In this document: positions 12,524 to 24,768 of the stretch, in pieces
Layout: every line of letters begins with the position of its first letter
Numbering within the stretch: position 1 is the stretch's first letter
Source of the DNA: Wolfiporia cocos
Taxonomy: Eukaryota > Basidiomycota > Agaricomycetes > Polyporales > Phaeolaceae
DNA: 64,000 nucleotides
Assembly: GCA_029448655.1 (NCBI GenBank)
Contig: JACCLO010000004.1
Location: forward strand, 2,294,001 to 2,358,000
Reading direction: 5' to 3'
The notes under the pieces: model-generated
Databases searched by the model: none
What the model was told of the DNA's origin: nothing
What the model saw: only the letters and a program-made list of their open reading frames with translations
Position numbers and translations under genes: made by a program

Positions 12524-13430
12524 CGTGACTCGTCAATGCGGCGTGAAAATAGACCGCGGAGGCTCCCTACTGTGGGCTGATCTGCGTACAGAGCGCGAGA
12601 GCGGATCGAATAAAACGTCAAAGCTGAGATTCAAGACCACACCTTACCTGTGTGCGATTAAAGACAAGTTGATCCTCCTGATCCCAAGTGACTCGAACGC
12701 GTCTGTGAGAACGGAATACCAGTCTCCTGAGACTTTTCGGAAGCCGGTAGGCGACTGCACAAACTCACAAGACTCAGTGTATGTGCTGAGTTCAGTAGCA
12801 AAAGGTTGTGGCTATGGGAGTAGGATCAAGGGTAGAAGACACCTTGTGGTTCCTAATCACGATGCCCGGGCGCTGCTTCGCGATTCCACAGCCAAAATGG
12901 CATGCTGGTGTCGCCCAATAACTGAGGATTGCATTGCTGTGAAGCTGAGTCCGCGAAGAGCATGGAAAGAGCACAGAGGTAAGCCCAAGCTGATAACAGT
13001 AAGGTCGCAACAGTGGTGAACCGATTAACAGTAGGATCGACCGGCGCTTCTGTACGAAAGCGATGCAGCTCATATTCCTTCCATCTACTCTCCTGCGCGC
13101 GGCTGTGCTTGAAGGATCAACTATCGACAGTGCCTGTATTCTGGTCGACGGGTATCCAGGATTCATTCATCAGGAAACACTGCTGGGTAACAACGAGGCG
13201 TAACAAGACGTCTCGGAGCGGAGAGAGCCAAGCTACTGTCCTTCGAAGCTCTGCGACTTGCATGACAGGAAGGTCATGTTCAAATCCCTTTGACAAACAG
13301 GGAAATCTCGGCCATGTTCTCTGACCGCATGTCTATAAACTCTGGACATAGAACCCCATATTCTACTTTGTGTTAACCCATCCGAGTTCTTCCTTACTGT
13401 AACAATTTAAGGTCAAGGCTGTCTCAGAGG

Positions 13431-13961
13431 TAAGATATGCCCAAACCATACTCAACCACGTCACATGACCAAAGTCTGTCACGCCGAGGCAAGTTTGGCG
13501 GAGTGGGCAACTTGCATTTGACATAACAATGTTCAAAGACCACTCGAGAAAAATCTAAAACCTGAGATCTCTTGTAAACACAAAAGTTGAGGATTCTCAG
13601 GTTTTCGGTTTCTGATAAAGTGTATCAATCCCTTCTTATGTGGCTGTTTATATGGCCGACCCATCGAATTAGTTAGCATCGCACAGCCACGTGTATGATT
13701 TATTGATCGAACATATGTTCTCAACGCTCAGACATCTATGGCTGGAATTAAACGTCGCAAGGCCAACTCAATCTCAAATCTTGATCAGTATGCTGTTAAG
13801 AAGGCTCGCGACAATGCAACGTAAATTGGATCCTTTCGTACAAGGATAACGGATATACTCTGTTTTTGTAAACTACATATTATGTAATAGACAAGTCTGC
13901 CACACGTGATTGTCACGATGTGACACCCTTGGTTGAGTATGACTTGGGCATATCTTATGTA
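13431..13961. mobile_element. Candidate MITE with imperfect terminal inverted repeats
   Basis: The left arm starts TAAGATATGCCCAAACCATA at 13431. The reverse complement of the right arm, ending near 13958, starts TAAGATATGCCCAAGTCATA. Both continue with CTCAACCA and a nearby GTCAC, so about 28-40 bases pair with few mismatches. The ~530-bp unit is AT-rich and lacks a transposase-sized frame. An inner palindrome-like segment (around 13560-13605) repeats AACCTGAG/CTCAGGTT. No target-site duplication was confirmed. A non-autonomous DNA transposon is the simplest reading. Confidence 0.55.
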
Positions 13962-15841
13962 CACCTCTCCGTATATAAATCTAACTCTTCTTTAGATAGC
14001 AGCTCTGTGTATAGGCGCCACATATCTCCGAATGCGGACACAGTCTCATATTTGGGCTTACCGCCGAACCGTTTTGTCGGAGGTAAGTTATGATCATCGG
14101 TACAATGTCCTCTTGGGCCAATCAGTGCCATAAGAGCGTTGCGCTAGCACAGTATCCGCTGCATATGGCCTCGGTCAGCTTGGGAACTGCGCAATAATCT
14201 CTGATGCCCTTTCCCAGGGCCCGTGTTATGTTCTTTGTGCGGTTTTCTATTGCTCTGGCCCTCGTTTTCTGACATCTTGCGTGTAGGCTTTCGACAGCAT
14301 TCTCGCAATTCTCTGTGCGGTTTCAGAAGTCATCTCCGTTGATGATCACTCCCGAAAGAATTAATATAAAGCGCCAAGCTCCGGCTCTTCTCCTTCGGGA
14401 ACTGGCACTGTCTCTTCAATGTCCATGCTGGCTAACGTCCTCGAAGCGTGTGCGCTCTGGGCTTTTCCAAAGCCCTCAGCGTGTGGCCGCAAGAACGCAG
14501 GATGTACCAGTAATCAAAACCAAATGACATATTTGCGGTTCTGGTGTCACTATTTCGGTGCATATATGCAGTTTCTCCAGTAGTGCACGTCCGGGTGAGG
14601 CTACTGGAGCTACCGGTGGCTGAAGACCGTTGTCCGAAAGCATGGTATCCGCAAGCGATGTGCTCCAAGGAGCTACTGTTATGTTTCCGTGGAATGCGAT
14701 ATCAATTAAACGATAACGGAGCGGACCGACGGAACAGCCATCTTACATGCAGTCTTGCCCTCGCGCAGAGAACTTCAAAGGCGCCGTCCGTGACAATGCG
14801 ACATGCACGTCGGCGTGTAGACTGCGTCAACGGCGGCGGGGAATGCACCTTGGGCTCGGGCCCAGTCCGGCACTTGTAACAGATTGCACAAACGTTGGAC
14901 GTGCGGCGCATCTACTATATGGCCGGATGGCGTCTGCGCTGTTCCTGCCGCGCATGCTCGCTTAATTCGCCGGATCACAGACGAGACCGTCCAAGATTCG
15001 TTGCGAACGTGATTCACGGCGGTTTTATGGTGTCGATCTCCTTTTAGCGATCTCATCGCTTAGAGGGAAGCGTGCAGTGTCTCTTCTCAACACCTGCAGA
15101 CGAAGGCCACGAAACGAAACCTTTACGAAAAATGGCCTGGTGTCACGATGCTCGCGTACTTCATATTGTCCCGCCAACTAACAGTCCCGTAGCATGCGCC
15201 TCTTCCAATAAGATATTTTATCCCTGGAATTCAAGGTGCGGATAACCTCTCAAAATTTCATCTCGTGTTTGACAGGCATCTCCTTGGGTCAATACCTCTG
15301 CTTGGTAAGCAATTCCGCTAGACATAACGCCGCGGTGCTTCTTTCGGCCCGTGATTGAAAGCGTTGCTGTACACGTGTGATCGCGGCGCTGTTACTGCGT
15401 ATACTGTATCCCCTTGGCCATATAGCTTTTTCGCTTCTCACGGCGTTGATATTTCATATGGTGCAGGACATTTAGCTACCGCTACTTTTGTACAAGCAAA
15501 AACTACACCTCATTAAAAAATTGTAGAAAAAATCCGCTCTGGTGGAAGTATTCATATCGGTTGTAAGATCATTTCTGCCAGACAGATCTTTTTTATCTTC
15601 AAAATTGACGGAGTTATTTTCTTGGGATGTATAAAATTGGCCACCTTTATCTAGGCGCGCGCCTATGCTGATATAAACGCCCTGATAAACCATATTCGGA
15701 TTATCTATCTTATCTACATCTTAGTCATCAAGTTGCCGCCCTCCGCCGTTTCAGCCGCAGGCCTCCTGTGTCTCCCAGCTCCTCGAGTCTGATTCTTCAT
15801 CCACATCTGAAGACTCTGTCTTTGTCTCACTCTGCTCTCCC

Positions 15842-16015
15842 TCAAAATTTACCCCCTGCCCACTGGCATTCTGCAATCTCGTCATCGTCAAGGGTGAGAT
15901 CAATGATCTGTGACGAAGCTTCTTTTGACTTTCTTCTCTTCTCGCAGGCCTCCTGCCGTGCACGCGCAAGATTTTTTGCTCGTTCATAATCCTGGGCCGA
16001 GGAACGCGCCATAGA
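15842..16015 (-). other. Possible short coding fragment with a SUMO-interaction-like motif
   Basis: A minus-strand frame from the ATG at 16009-16011 encodes a basic Ala/Arg/Lys-rich stretch (AKNLARARQEACEKRRKSKE) followed by IIDLTLDDDE, a hydrophobic-acidic pattern typical of SUMO-interacting motifs. A shift to the neighbouring frame near 15880 continues with an acidic Ser/Glu tail to a stop near 15751. It may be a fragment of an element-encoded or orphan protein. I do not recognise a family, and expression is doubtful. Confidence 0.25.
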
Positions 16016-16241
16016 AGTGAATGAAGGATGTATAATTTTGTCGCTCCCTGGCAACGGGCGTGCAGTGCGCGTTTGTACTCCACCATGAATTTAGATAGAT
16101 TTATCCGATTATTTTATATATATATACACTTTTCTTTTTTGGCCGGCCAAATTGGCCACTGTACAGGACATGGTGATTGGGACAGCATCAATCTGTTCGC
16201 ACGCCTTAGCTGCCTTTTTGCCTGTTCATCATTCCAGTGTT

Positions 16242-16277
16242 ACCAACAGGCACCCGAGGATTCATAGGCACCCGAGG
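16242..16277. repeat. Two tandem 18-bp units
   Basis: GGCACCCGAGGATTCATA occurs twice back to back (the second copy ends with C instead of G after the shared core). Confidence 0.8.
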
Positions 16278-16668
16278 ATTCATACGGCTTGCAAGCCCTC
16301 CTTTGTGGCGTCTACCTCGGAAGTATCTCGCCACATGCGGCTGCGCGTTGCTCGGAGCCAAGACTGCGGACGGATGTTCAGATACCATGATTGCGTGCAG
16401 CATTACCTCCCGATCGCTGAATCTAATTCAATGATGTGAAGCTCGCTGCCCTCCGGAAATAAAGTATCCGCTGTGTGCCGGCCGTTTCTGATTGATTCGC
16501 GCTGCAGCTGGTCTGATTATCTGCGTATAGACAGACGGCAGAACCCCATGGACCTATGCGAATCCAGATTCCGCACAAACGGTCGTCGAGCATATAATGA
16601 TCGACCGTTGCTGCGTTCTCTCCAGCGCACTCCCCCCGGAGTACACAGAGCCTCCAAGTACCCCAGCG

Positions 16669-18459
16669 ATGGCTACCGCGAAGGCTTATTCGGCGCCCCC
16701 TAAAGTGTCTGAGAAGAAGGACAACCCGTACTCCGAGGATGACCTCCCCGAGTTCACCCCAATGCCATGGTGAGTGCCAGACGAACTACATGCCCTACCA
16801 AGCCTCTAAAGATCGTTCACCGGCAGGACGCTGAGCGAGATCCGCGCTGCAATACCGCCGCACCTGCACGTGCGCCAAACCTGGAAGGGTTTGCTGTACT
16901 TGGCTCGCGACATTATACTGGCCACCGCCGTATGGAAGCTGGGTCTGCGCATTGACCCCACGTTCCAGAGCCAGGCCGTGGTGCAGCAGCTGACGCCCAT
17001 TGGCGCTGAGGTTGCGCGCTGGGCGGCCTGGGGTGTATAGTGAGTAATCATCTCGGTCAGATGCTGCATGCACGGAGGCTGAAGCGGCGCACAGCTGGTG
17101 GTTCCAGGGATTGATCTTCACGGGTATTTGGGTCATCGGCCACGAAGTGAGTACATAGCATGTGCCGCGGGCGGGCCTGTATTTGACCATTCGCATTGCA
17201 GTGCGGCCACGGGGCATTTTCTGCGAACAAGCGTGTCTGTGACATCGTCGGTTTTGTAAGTTGTGCCTCTGGAGCTTGATGTATATCAGAGACTGATAGG
17301 TGAATTCGTAGATCACGCACACGTTCCTCTGGACTCCCTACTTCAGCTGGCAGATTTCGCATCACCGTCATCACAGCAACCATGCGTCAATGGAGCGCGA
17401 CGAGGTGTACGTCCCGAAGACACGCAGCGACATCGGTATTCCCAAGGACGACCCGACCAAAATCGACTGGGACGAGTACTTGGGTGACACGCCCATCTAC
17501 ACCCTCTACATGCTGCTCCGCCAGCAGTTTTTGGCTTTCCCAGCGTACCTGCGTCAGTGCGAGCTTCGCCGGGCCTGATGGTCTCATGCTGACGGGGCCT
17601 GTCAAACAGTCTTCAACGTTTCCGGTCAGAAGAACTACCCGAAATGGACCAACCATTTTGATCGTGAGTTGTCGCGCGCTTTGGCTCATGGGCGTCGTAT
17701 CCTCACGTGTGATAGCCAATTCTGTTCTGTTCACCAAGAGGCAGCGCAATGCCGTCATCATGTCGAACATCGGTATCGCGGCGATGGTCTGGGGTGTCCT
17801 GGAGTCAAGTCGTATCTGGGGCGCGGCCACCGTCCTCAAGATGTATGCGATCCCCTGGCTGCTCGTCACACACTGGTCAGTCCGGCCCGCTGAGCGCTAT
17901 GGTCCTCGTCAGAATACTGATACTTGCAACCTAGGTTCATCATGATCACCTACCTTCATCACACTGATATTGAGCTGCCACACTACCGCAACGGCCAGTG
18001 GAACTTCCAGCGCGGTGCTGCCGCAACCGTCGACCGCGACTTCCTTGGCTGGCAAGGCCGCTTCTTCCTGCACGACGTCGCGCACTTCCATGTCATCCAT
18101 CACTTCTTCCCGATGATGCCCTTCTGTGAGTATCTCGTCGCCACTGCAATCACGCAGATACTCACCTATGATCTCAGACCACGGGCCTGAGGCGACCAAG
18201 TACCTCAAGGAATTCATCGGTGACCACTACCGCTACTCCAACAAGCCCGTCTTCAAGGCTCTATGGGATACGTACAACATCTGCCAGTTCGTCGAGGATG
18301 AGGGTATGTTTCATTCTCACGGATATCCAAACCACTGCGCTCATCTGTCAAACGCGCGCAGGTGACGTCTTGTTCTACCGCGACCGCAAGGGCAAGGCGT
18401 ACGTCCGCCCAGCTGCGCAATACCGAGAGTCTGCGGCGACAGCTCAGAAGGCGCATTGA
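16669..18459 (+). CDS. FAD2: Delta-12 fatty acid (oleate) desaturase
   Basis: Ten exons (16669-16769, 16827-17039, 17095-17146, 17202-17255, 17312-17552, 17610-17663, 17716-17875, 17935-18125, 18178-18303, 18362-18459) give 429 residues with all phases consistent. The three histidine boxes of membrane desaturases are present: HECGH (split by intron 3), HHRHH and HVIHH. Surrounding FAD2-like signatures include WVIGHECGHGAF, ISHHRHHSNH and YLHHTDIELPHY. Hydrophobic segments lie between the boxes as expected for an ER enzyme. The enzyme inserts the delta-12 double bond into oleoyl chains to make linoleate, using a di-iron centre. The variable residues in the third box (VI) are within fungal variation. 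A delta-15 or bifunctional activity cannot be excluded from sequence. Confidence 0.96.
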
Positions 18460-19346
18460 CCTGTCGAGGAGACTGCAGGCTCCGTTTGTCGTCGGATCTA
18501 AGCTCGACTTGAGGCTGTCTTGTATGTAATAAGCATAGTGACCATCACATTTCCTTTCCGCTGGAAATTTAGACGTCATAAGGATGTTCTTTCCGTTGAC
18601 GGTCCAGCAGTTCATTTGTAATTACTAGATTGTTTCTGTTCAATGAACAGAGCACGTACATTGGTACGTACCTCGCGAGACTCGCGTGATCCAGATGCTC
18701 TTGAACAAATACTCTCTCAGGCTGAACTTGTGAGAGCGTTCCAGTCCAGAGTGTTCCAGCTCAGCGTATCCAGTGTTTGGATTTTGGATATCGCTGCAGA
18801 TCTTTATCAGATCACGACCTAACACGAGTCGGTATTGGCCGTACTAGTAGTGCGGGATTAAAAACTCTGCCCTGGTGAGAGTGCGGACGCAACCGTGTTG
18901 CCTGATCTTCTGGACACAATCACAATTCTAGTTCTTGAAATGACTATCCGAGTCCGAGAGCCTGGAGTCTGATTATCGAATATAGGTATAGGAAAATGAC
19001 TTGGCATGGCATGCTCTCTCGCTAAGGTCAGCAGCTCTCTCATTCTATGCAACCCCTTGCAGGCAGCTCGGGACTTGCCATGCATTGCGAAGATCACTTA
19101 TAGCTACCGTCTTCTTCATTTTACCACGAGTGCCAGCACGGTTGACGACATTGCGGGGAGCTGCGAAGCAAGGCTGTTGCCGTTCAGGGTTTAGGATATG
19201 CAGCATATTGATGGTACACACAAGACCCTGAGGCCAATTATCATACAACACACTAGCGGAACGGAGCGGGGAAGAAGCCCCAAACGGGCGGAAAATTATT
19301 ACGAACATCAGCTAGACGGATGCCGCGCACGGTCCCAGCCGCATGC
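18460..19346. other. Intergenic region between convergent genes
   Basis: Short frames only. Presumably contains the 3' untranslated regions of the desaturase and the second DUF6699-like gene. No RNA gene or repeat recognised. Confidence 0.45.
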
Positions 19347-20196
19347 TCATGCATACTGTCCGAGCGTGAGCACGAAGATGTTCGAGGCCGCGTAGCCCAG
19401 CCGCTGGCGCGCGTATGCTGGATTCCTGGACAGCTTCTCGAACCACTGCCTGTCGCGGAGCCAGTCTGCGGCAAGCAAACAAGATACGGTGAGAGCGGGA
19501 ACGCGGAGACGCTGACAGACGGAACGGACCTGCGCGCCGCACCCGCGGCGGGGTAGCAGGGGCGGGCGTGTAATATGACGACCAGCCGGCCGCCGCCTGA
19601 CCCGAAGCGAATCGCTTGACCTGGTCTTGAATGCGGACCGGGAGGGTCTCAAGCTCTTTGTCGGTGACGCTGTTGTCCGAATATCTGGAGCGTGGAGCAG
19701 GTGAGCTCGTGTGCGCGTTATGTCAATCGCACACGAACGCACTCTCTCCAGAGCGTCATGCAGACATCGTTGAGTGTCACACCTGCGGGGTTCTTGACGA
19801 TGGTGCACCATGGGCTGATCTCTGTGATGATGATTATGGTGTCGATGCGCGGGCAGGTGGCGGGCTCGTCCTTGGCGTTGAACGGGAGATCGTGATCTCG
19901 CGAGCCGCCATTGTAGCCTCCAGTTTGGCCTGTAATGTGGACGGCGCATTCGCGAGACGGTAGCAGAAGATCAATGAAGTAGTGCGTACCAGTCGACAGG
20001 TTGAAAAGCAGCTGAAACCCCCCATCTGTACCAGCGAGGATGGGATGTATCTCGGGCTCTACGTCACTCAGCAGGTAGAGGTCTGTTTGGGTGAGCACAG
20101 GGATGTCTAAACGGCGTACGGTCAACTTCTTTCATTGGCACGATTATCCGGATACATACAAGAGCTGCCGACAGCCCACTTCCCCATAGACGCCAT
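19347..20196 (-). CDS. Second DUF6699-like protein
   Basis: The core exon (about 20130-19743) encodes IPVLTQTDLYLLSDVEPEIHP and WCTIVKNPAGVTLNDVCMTLW, the same pattern as the DUF6699 core of the gene at 11.1-12.5 kb. It then joins 19684-19530 (VTDKELETLPVRIQDQVKRF) and 19465-19347 (DWLRDRQWF, then AASNIFVLTL and stop). These later introns are GT-AG and in phase. The first exon is uncertain: the best ATG is at 20196, but joining it in phase needs a weak GTCGGC donor about 24 bases downstream. The protein is about 230 residues, shorter than its neighbour and without the Pro/Gly-rich extension. Function unknown. Confidence 0.7.
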
Positions 20197-20712
20197 GATT
20201 GTCTCGACTTGGCGTCCTCTTTCACGGCTCTCCCAATCAGTCAGAAGCAAGTGTATGGAAGCGAGGTGTGAATGCGAACAGTTCAGCAGTTGATGTTAGA
20301 GGTGGCGGTGAGTCTAGCCAGAAAAATGCCTTCTCGTTGTTTCCACGAGCGCGAGTGTATTAGGGAGTGAGTCAACAGTTACAGTTAGATGACGCCTGCA
20401 TGCCATCTGATGAGAACACATGTTTATACCGCAGATGAATTCTCCTGCGTCCAAGTGTTTCTGCGAACGAGCGATAGTAGTCGTATTTGCCAGTCCCGCA
20501 CCTGAAATACGCGATGGAATTGCGGGGATGCAGGAAATACAAGCGAGGGTAAGCAATCGAGATCCAGATCCAGACCACCAATTTGGGAAATAGATTAGAT
20601 AAGATACAACATCGCAACCTTTTCGGCGGGCTTCTAGCCATCGCAACTCAATCGTCCGCTCGCTCATCTGCACATCTATCTCTATCCTGTAACACAATTG
20701 CTTGGTTGAAAT

Positions 20713-21720
20713 ATGGCACCCAAGGGAGGCAACGCAAAGAAGGAGTCAGGCAGGACGAAGAAGGCAGAAAACGAGGCCAAGAAGAACGCAGCAGCGGAGG
20801 CGGAGAAGGTACGTCTGTCTCGCGCTTTTAATGACAAGTACCTCACTTTTCGTAGGAGCGCAAAGAAGCGGAGAAGTGGGACGACGGCGCCAAAGCAAGC
20901 AAGGCGAAGGAGGACAAGGAAGCCAAGCGACAGGCTGAGCTTGCGCGCAAAGCCGAGAACGCACGACTGCTCGCCGAGGAGGAGGCTGCGGCGCTGTCCA
21001 AGGTGAAGAGCGCACCCAAGGCAGGCGCGAAGAAGGCCAAGGCCGCTGCACAGAATGTCAAGCCCGCTGGGCCGGGCGCCATTGCTGCCGGGGGAGGTCT
21101 CGGCGCCGTGTCGGGAGAGAATGTGCAGCCGGAGAAGCCAGAGGAGCCCGAGAGCTATGCTGCGACGGGTATTGATAATGCGCTTGACCTGTTGGAGGTT
21201 GTCACTGCGAAGATGGACAAGGCGAGTGTGGGACAGCAAGCTGCTGGACTAGAGAAGCATCCAGAGGTGCGAACCTGTGTTCTGCTGTTGTCAATCTGCA
21301 TCATTTAGATTTGTGCATCCTGTAGCGGAGATTCAAGGCTGCGTTCGAAGCATACAAGGAACGCGAGCTGCCGAATGTGCGCGTTGAGGTATGTGATGCT
21401 CTGCCTCCAGGACAACTGCATACTAAGTTGAATGTATAGCATCCGGGTCTGCGGTTGCAGCAATATCACGTATGTCTTCTGATGCCCAGATGGAACATTC
21501 TCACTGACTCGATGTTCTACAGGATCTACTTCACAAGCAGTTCCAGAAATCTCCGGAGAATCCGTACGTGTCGTGTACTGCCATATGTGGTTGTCGTGCC
21601 GCTTACTGTTGTCGCCGTAGGTTCAACCAGGTCACCGTGGCGTACGACGCCAAGAAGGAGGATAAGGTTGGCGCACTCAAGAAGAAGAATGCTGCGATCG
21701 AGGAACGGCTGCGTGCGTGA
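20713..21720 (+). CDS. CCDC124: CCDC124 homologue (ribosome-associated coiled-coil protein)
   Basis: Exons 20713-20808, 20856-21266, 21326-21388, 21440-21469, 21523-21563 and 21621-21720 sum to 246 residues. The N-terminal half is a Lys/Glu/Ala-rich helix beginning MAPKGGNAKKESGRTKKAE. The C-terminal half carries the family block: ATGIDNALDLLEVV, RRFKAAFEAYKERELP, HPGLRLQQYHDLLHKQFQKS and NPFNQVTVAYD. Animal CCDC124 and the smaller yeast Lso2 bind ribosomes, occupy the mRNA/tRNA channel of idle 80S particles and aid recovery from starvation. S. pombe Oxs1 belongs to the same family. The role here is inferred from family membership. One near-consensus ATG starts the frame. Confidence 0.93.
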
Positions 21721-22204
21721 TATTCCTCTGCATTGCAGAGACATGCTATTGCTCGTCGGACACAATGGGCGGTCGGGAGGGTGTGATGTTTAGCCCATCT
21801 CCTCCCGCTTCCCCCATTGCCCGGAGTCTAAGGTCTGCCGGTTACCTATCTTTTTCCCAGTCACGCCATGCCTGACTAGAGGAGATTGCTGGACAAAGAT
21901 GCGGCTCTAATGGTGTAAAGTAACATGCTCTGTAGCGCTACTAGTACAGATTACTACCCCATTGTACAACCCTGATAGGAGACCTGATAATTTGCTGTGC
22001 AACTCGACATTAATATTGGTATGCTCGGCTGCTGCTGCCGAGCTGTAGAGCACATCGCCCCACGCCGCCACAGCATGAGTATCAGATCCCGATCTGGTCA
22101 CGTGATCGTGGAATTTTTGCATTTATTCGTTGTCACGCTCCTTCACTGCATCTTCCTGCCTCCCATCTCAATAGCTGCTTGTCGGTACCCGCTACATTCC
22201 AGTC

Positions 22205-22991
22205 ATGTCCCCAACACACTCGCCGACAGTAACGACCCCTCCATCGTTGACGAGCAACTCTGGTCCGCCGACGCCGCGGCGCACGAACACGCTGGTGATT
22301 ACCCAGCTGCCTCCGTCATTCTTTGAGCCATCCGTGCTTGAGACCCTGCATTCTCATTTTGCCACATATGGCCCCTTATACGCATGGGCACCGCTAAAGT
22401 CATTTGCGCGGATTATGGTCGTGTATTACTCTGGGGACGATGCAGAGCACGCGAAGGAGGACTGCGATCAGCTGCTCATCAATGCCTTCGATACTAAGTC
22501 GGTGGTGCATCTCCTCACGCGCTTCGCTATCTCATACATCGTCCCCCTGTAGCCCAGCAATTACACTGAGGGTCTACCGCGCCGACCCGACGCCTATCGT
22601 CTCCTCTGAGCACGACAACGACAAGTACCTTCGCCCGCCTGAGATCGAGAAGAACTTCCTCATCTCGCCGCCGGGCTCTCCGCCAGTGGGGTGGGAGCCT
22701 GTGCGCGAAGACCCGCCGAACGCGACGCCGCTGGCAGAGGACCTCATTGCCGCGCTGCGAAAGCTGCAGGTGCAGGAGGAGGCGCGCAGCCGGGGGCCGG
22801 GTGTCGAAGTACTGCTCGAGCCCGAGGGCGACGGCGTTGGTATCAGTGTGTATGTCGAGGACTGCGACGGCGGCGAGGACGGGCGGGCGCACGAGGAGGA
22901 GGAAGAGTGGGTGTACGGCGAGACGGCTCCCGCGAGGGCACGCTGGAAGCCCGCTCCGACGACGCGCCCGCCGATGTCGGTTGGCGCTTGA
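22205..22991 (+). CDS. Calcipressin, regulator of calcineurin (RCAN)
   Basis: Exons 22205-22497 and 22553-22991 give 243 residues. The 55-nt intron has a GTCGGT donor, chosen because it is the only one that keeps frame (joining as [13 protein letters not shown]). An RRM-like N-terminal domain ([13 protein letters not shown], then [10 protein letters not shown]) is followed by [16 protein letters not shown], which contains the calcipressin FLISPP-SPP signature that binds and is phosphorylated near calcineurin. The C-terminal third is acidic ([18 protein letters not shown]). The family modulates the Ca2+/calmodulin phosphatase calcineurin, controlling stress and ion responses. The GTCGGT donor is weak; the alternative GTGGTG donor would break the phase. 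Confidence 0.92.
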
Positions 22992-24768
22992 TTCTCTGCT
23001 GGTGAGTCTTTAGCCCAGGGATACTTGCTTCGGTTTCTTCGTCGCTTTTGTGATGATTCATTCTCAGACCTGTACCGAACTCACTGAGTGCTGCGGATTC
23101 TCTATATTGCCTTTTCAATCTGATCTCATGTCGTTGTTCTTTATCCCTATCCGAGCCGAGCTGACAATGTCATTGTATTAGGGCTTCTGCTATCTATTAT
23201 CATCACTCACGACCTGTCATGATGGTGAGTCGCACCGATTCAGTTTTTTTGACACGATGAGAAACTTTCAGACCTGTTCTGACCCATCATATTATGGAGA
23301 AAATCAACTATATTGCCATGGATCTTCTGATCGTCATGTTATTCTTAGTCCGTTCGCGACATATACTGACTGCATTCGCTCTTTCATCAGGCTACCTCAC
23401 GGATTATATAATTTGGATGGGACATTAGTGTACAGTATGATTACCCTCACCGTTGGTGGCAGTTCATAGATCGCGGCGCAAGCCCGGGCGTTTAGGGCGG
23501 CGTTGTCAATGTGTATATCCTATCTTTTGGTTGTCTGCAAGTTGGGCGAACATTGTATGTACATCATCTTTGCATCTTCGATAGACTTTACGATCGTCTT
23601 AATAAGTGTTTGACAATGTGACGCGTTGCAAGTACATGTCTCAGCTGAAGTCAATTCGTCCGTGATGCTATTGCTTCATATTCCTACAGTCCTATACTTC
23701 GACACAGTGCTGAGTCATTCGGATGCACAAATGTGCAAGGGCTATTTGTGACCTTACTGCTCAGAGCATGCGAATTTGCCATCGACTGGAAGCACTCATT
23801 CGGCACTGCTTGCTTCCAACATATGCAGCACGGGAGGTCGACTTGCTTCCCTGCAGTAAAGCGCAACACTGTGTTTATATAAAGGGTAGTGAGGCAGAAG
23901 TTGAACCATCCATCGCATTCTACTTGTTCCAAATCTGCGTCTAGTTGATCAGACCACGTAGTGTTGCAATGATCATGAGATTGGATGGCATGACGGCGCA
24001 ATGCCAACAATATCATACTCTGAACGTGACAGCGCTTGAAGCTTGAAGGAGAACGCATGCAGGCTACGCACTGTCACCTTCGGTATACCTTATCAGTGAC
24101 TAGTGAAGGATTGCGATTGACATATCGCTCACTGCCGCTTAGGTTGAGCATGTCTTACATAACGTATGTGCAGTATGTGTTTTCGCTTTGCCTTTACTTG
24201 GCGAACCTCCCGGCTCAGACGTTCCCTCTGCGGGACAGCCTGATGTTCATGTAACATGGCGCTCGTATTGTGAAATCAGTACAGATGAGCAATTACAGCA
24301 ATCGTCTGGCGGTCAAAAAGTCAGCCATTGAAGCGGCTCGCAGCTGAAGCACAGCCAAGCACGGTGCACACGAAGGTTCATCGGCATCAGTTCCGAGCTG
24401 AGGGAAGAAGAGAGATGGGATTCTGCCTCGTCCTCTCGCGTAAGTCTTCATTTTCTGAACGTCGTTCATGAATCTCAATATCTATTTGGCCTATCACTGT
24501 ATGCTCATGCACACCCTGTATGCGTAGAGGGTCCGATGGAAAACTGATGTAAACTGTGCAACCGCGCGGACTAGTGGATGCACTTACTCCACGGAACCGC
24601 AAAACTCCTCCATATACCGCTCAAAAGCTATTCCTGTCTTCCCTGATGCCAACTCATCCAGTACGCGGCGCGAGAGGTCGACGCACAACATTTTGCTCCG
24701 ATAGCTTCGATGGGAAGCGGGAACGTGTCCGCGTATGGGGAGATAGGATTCCTCGTTGTCGACTCCTG
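22992..24768. other. Intergenic stretch without recognised genes
   Basis: Several short frames on both strands (for example 23684-24058 minus) but none resembles a known family or shows a coherent exon chain. Confidence 0.5.

Larger units (their letters stand above)
12524..16668. other. Gene-poor, AT-richer region of 4.1 kb
   Basis: No exon chain with family resemblance was found. It contains an inverted-repeat element at about 13.4-14.0 kb, very AT-rich sequence around 15.5-15.7 and 16.1 kb, a short SUMO-interaction-motif-like open frame near 15.8-16.0 kb and a small tandem repeat at 16.24 kb. The last 200 bases are the likely promoter of the desaturase gene. Confidence 0.5.

Noticed and set aside
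12441..13019. 192-codon plus-strand frame
   Set aside because: Overlaps the start of the DUF6699-like gene on the other strand and runs through its promoter; no family resemblance.
13240..13310. tRNA-like GTTCAAATC sequence
   Set aside because: The flanking bases do not form T-arm or acceptor stems, and no A box is present at the right distance.
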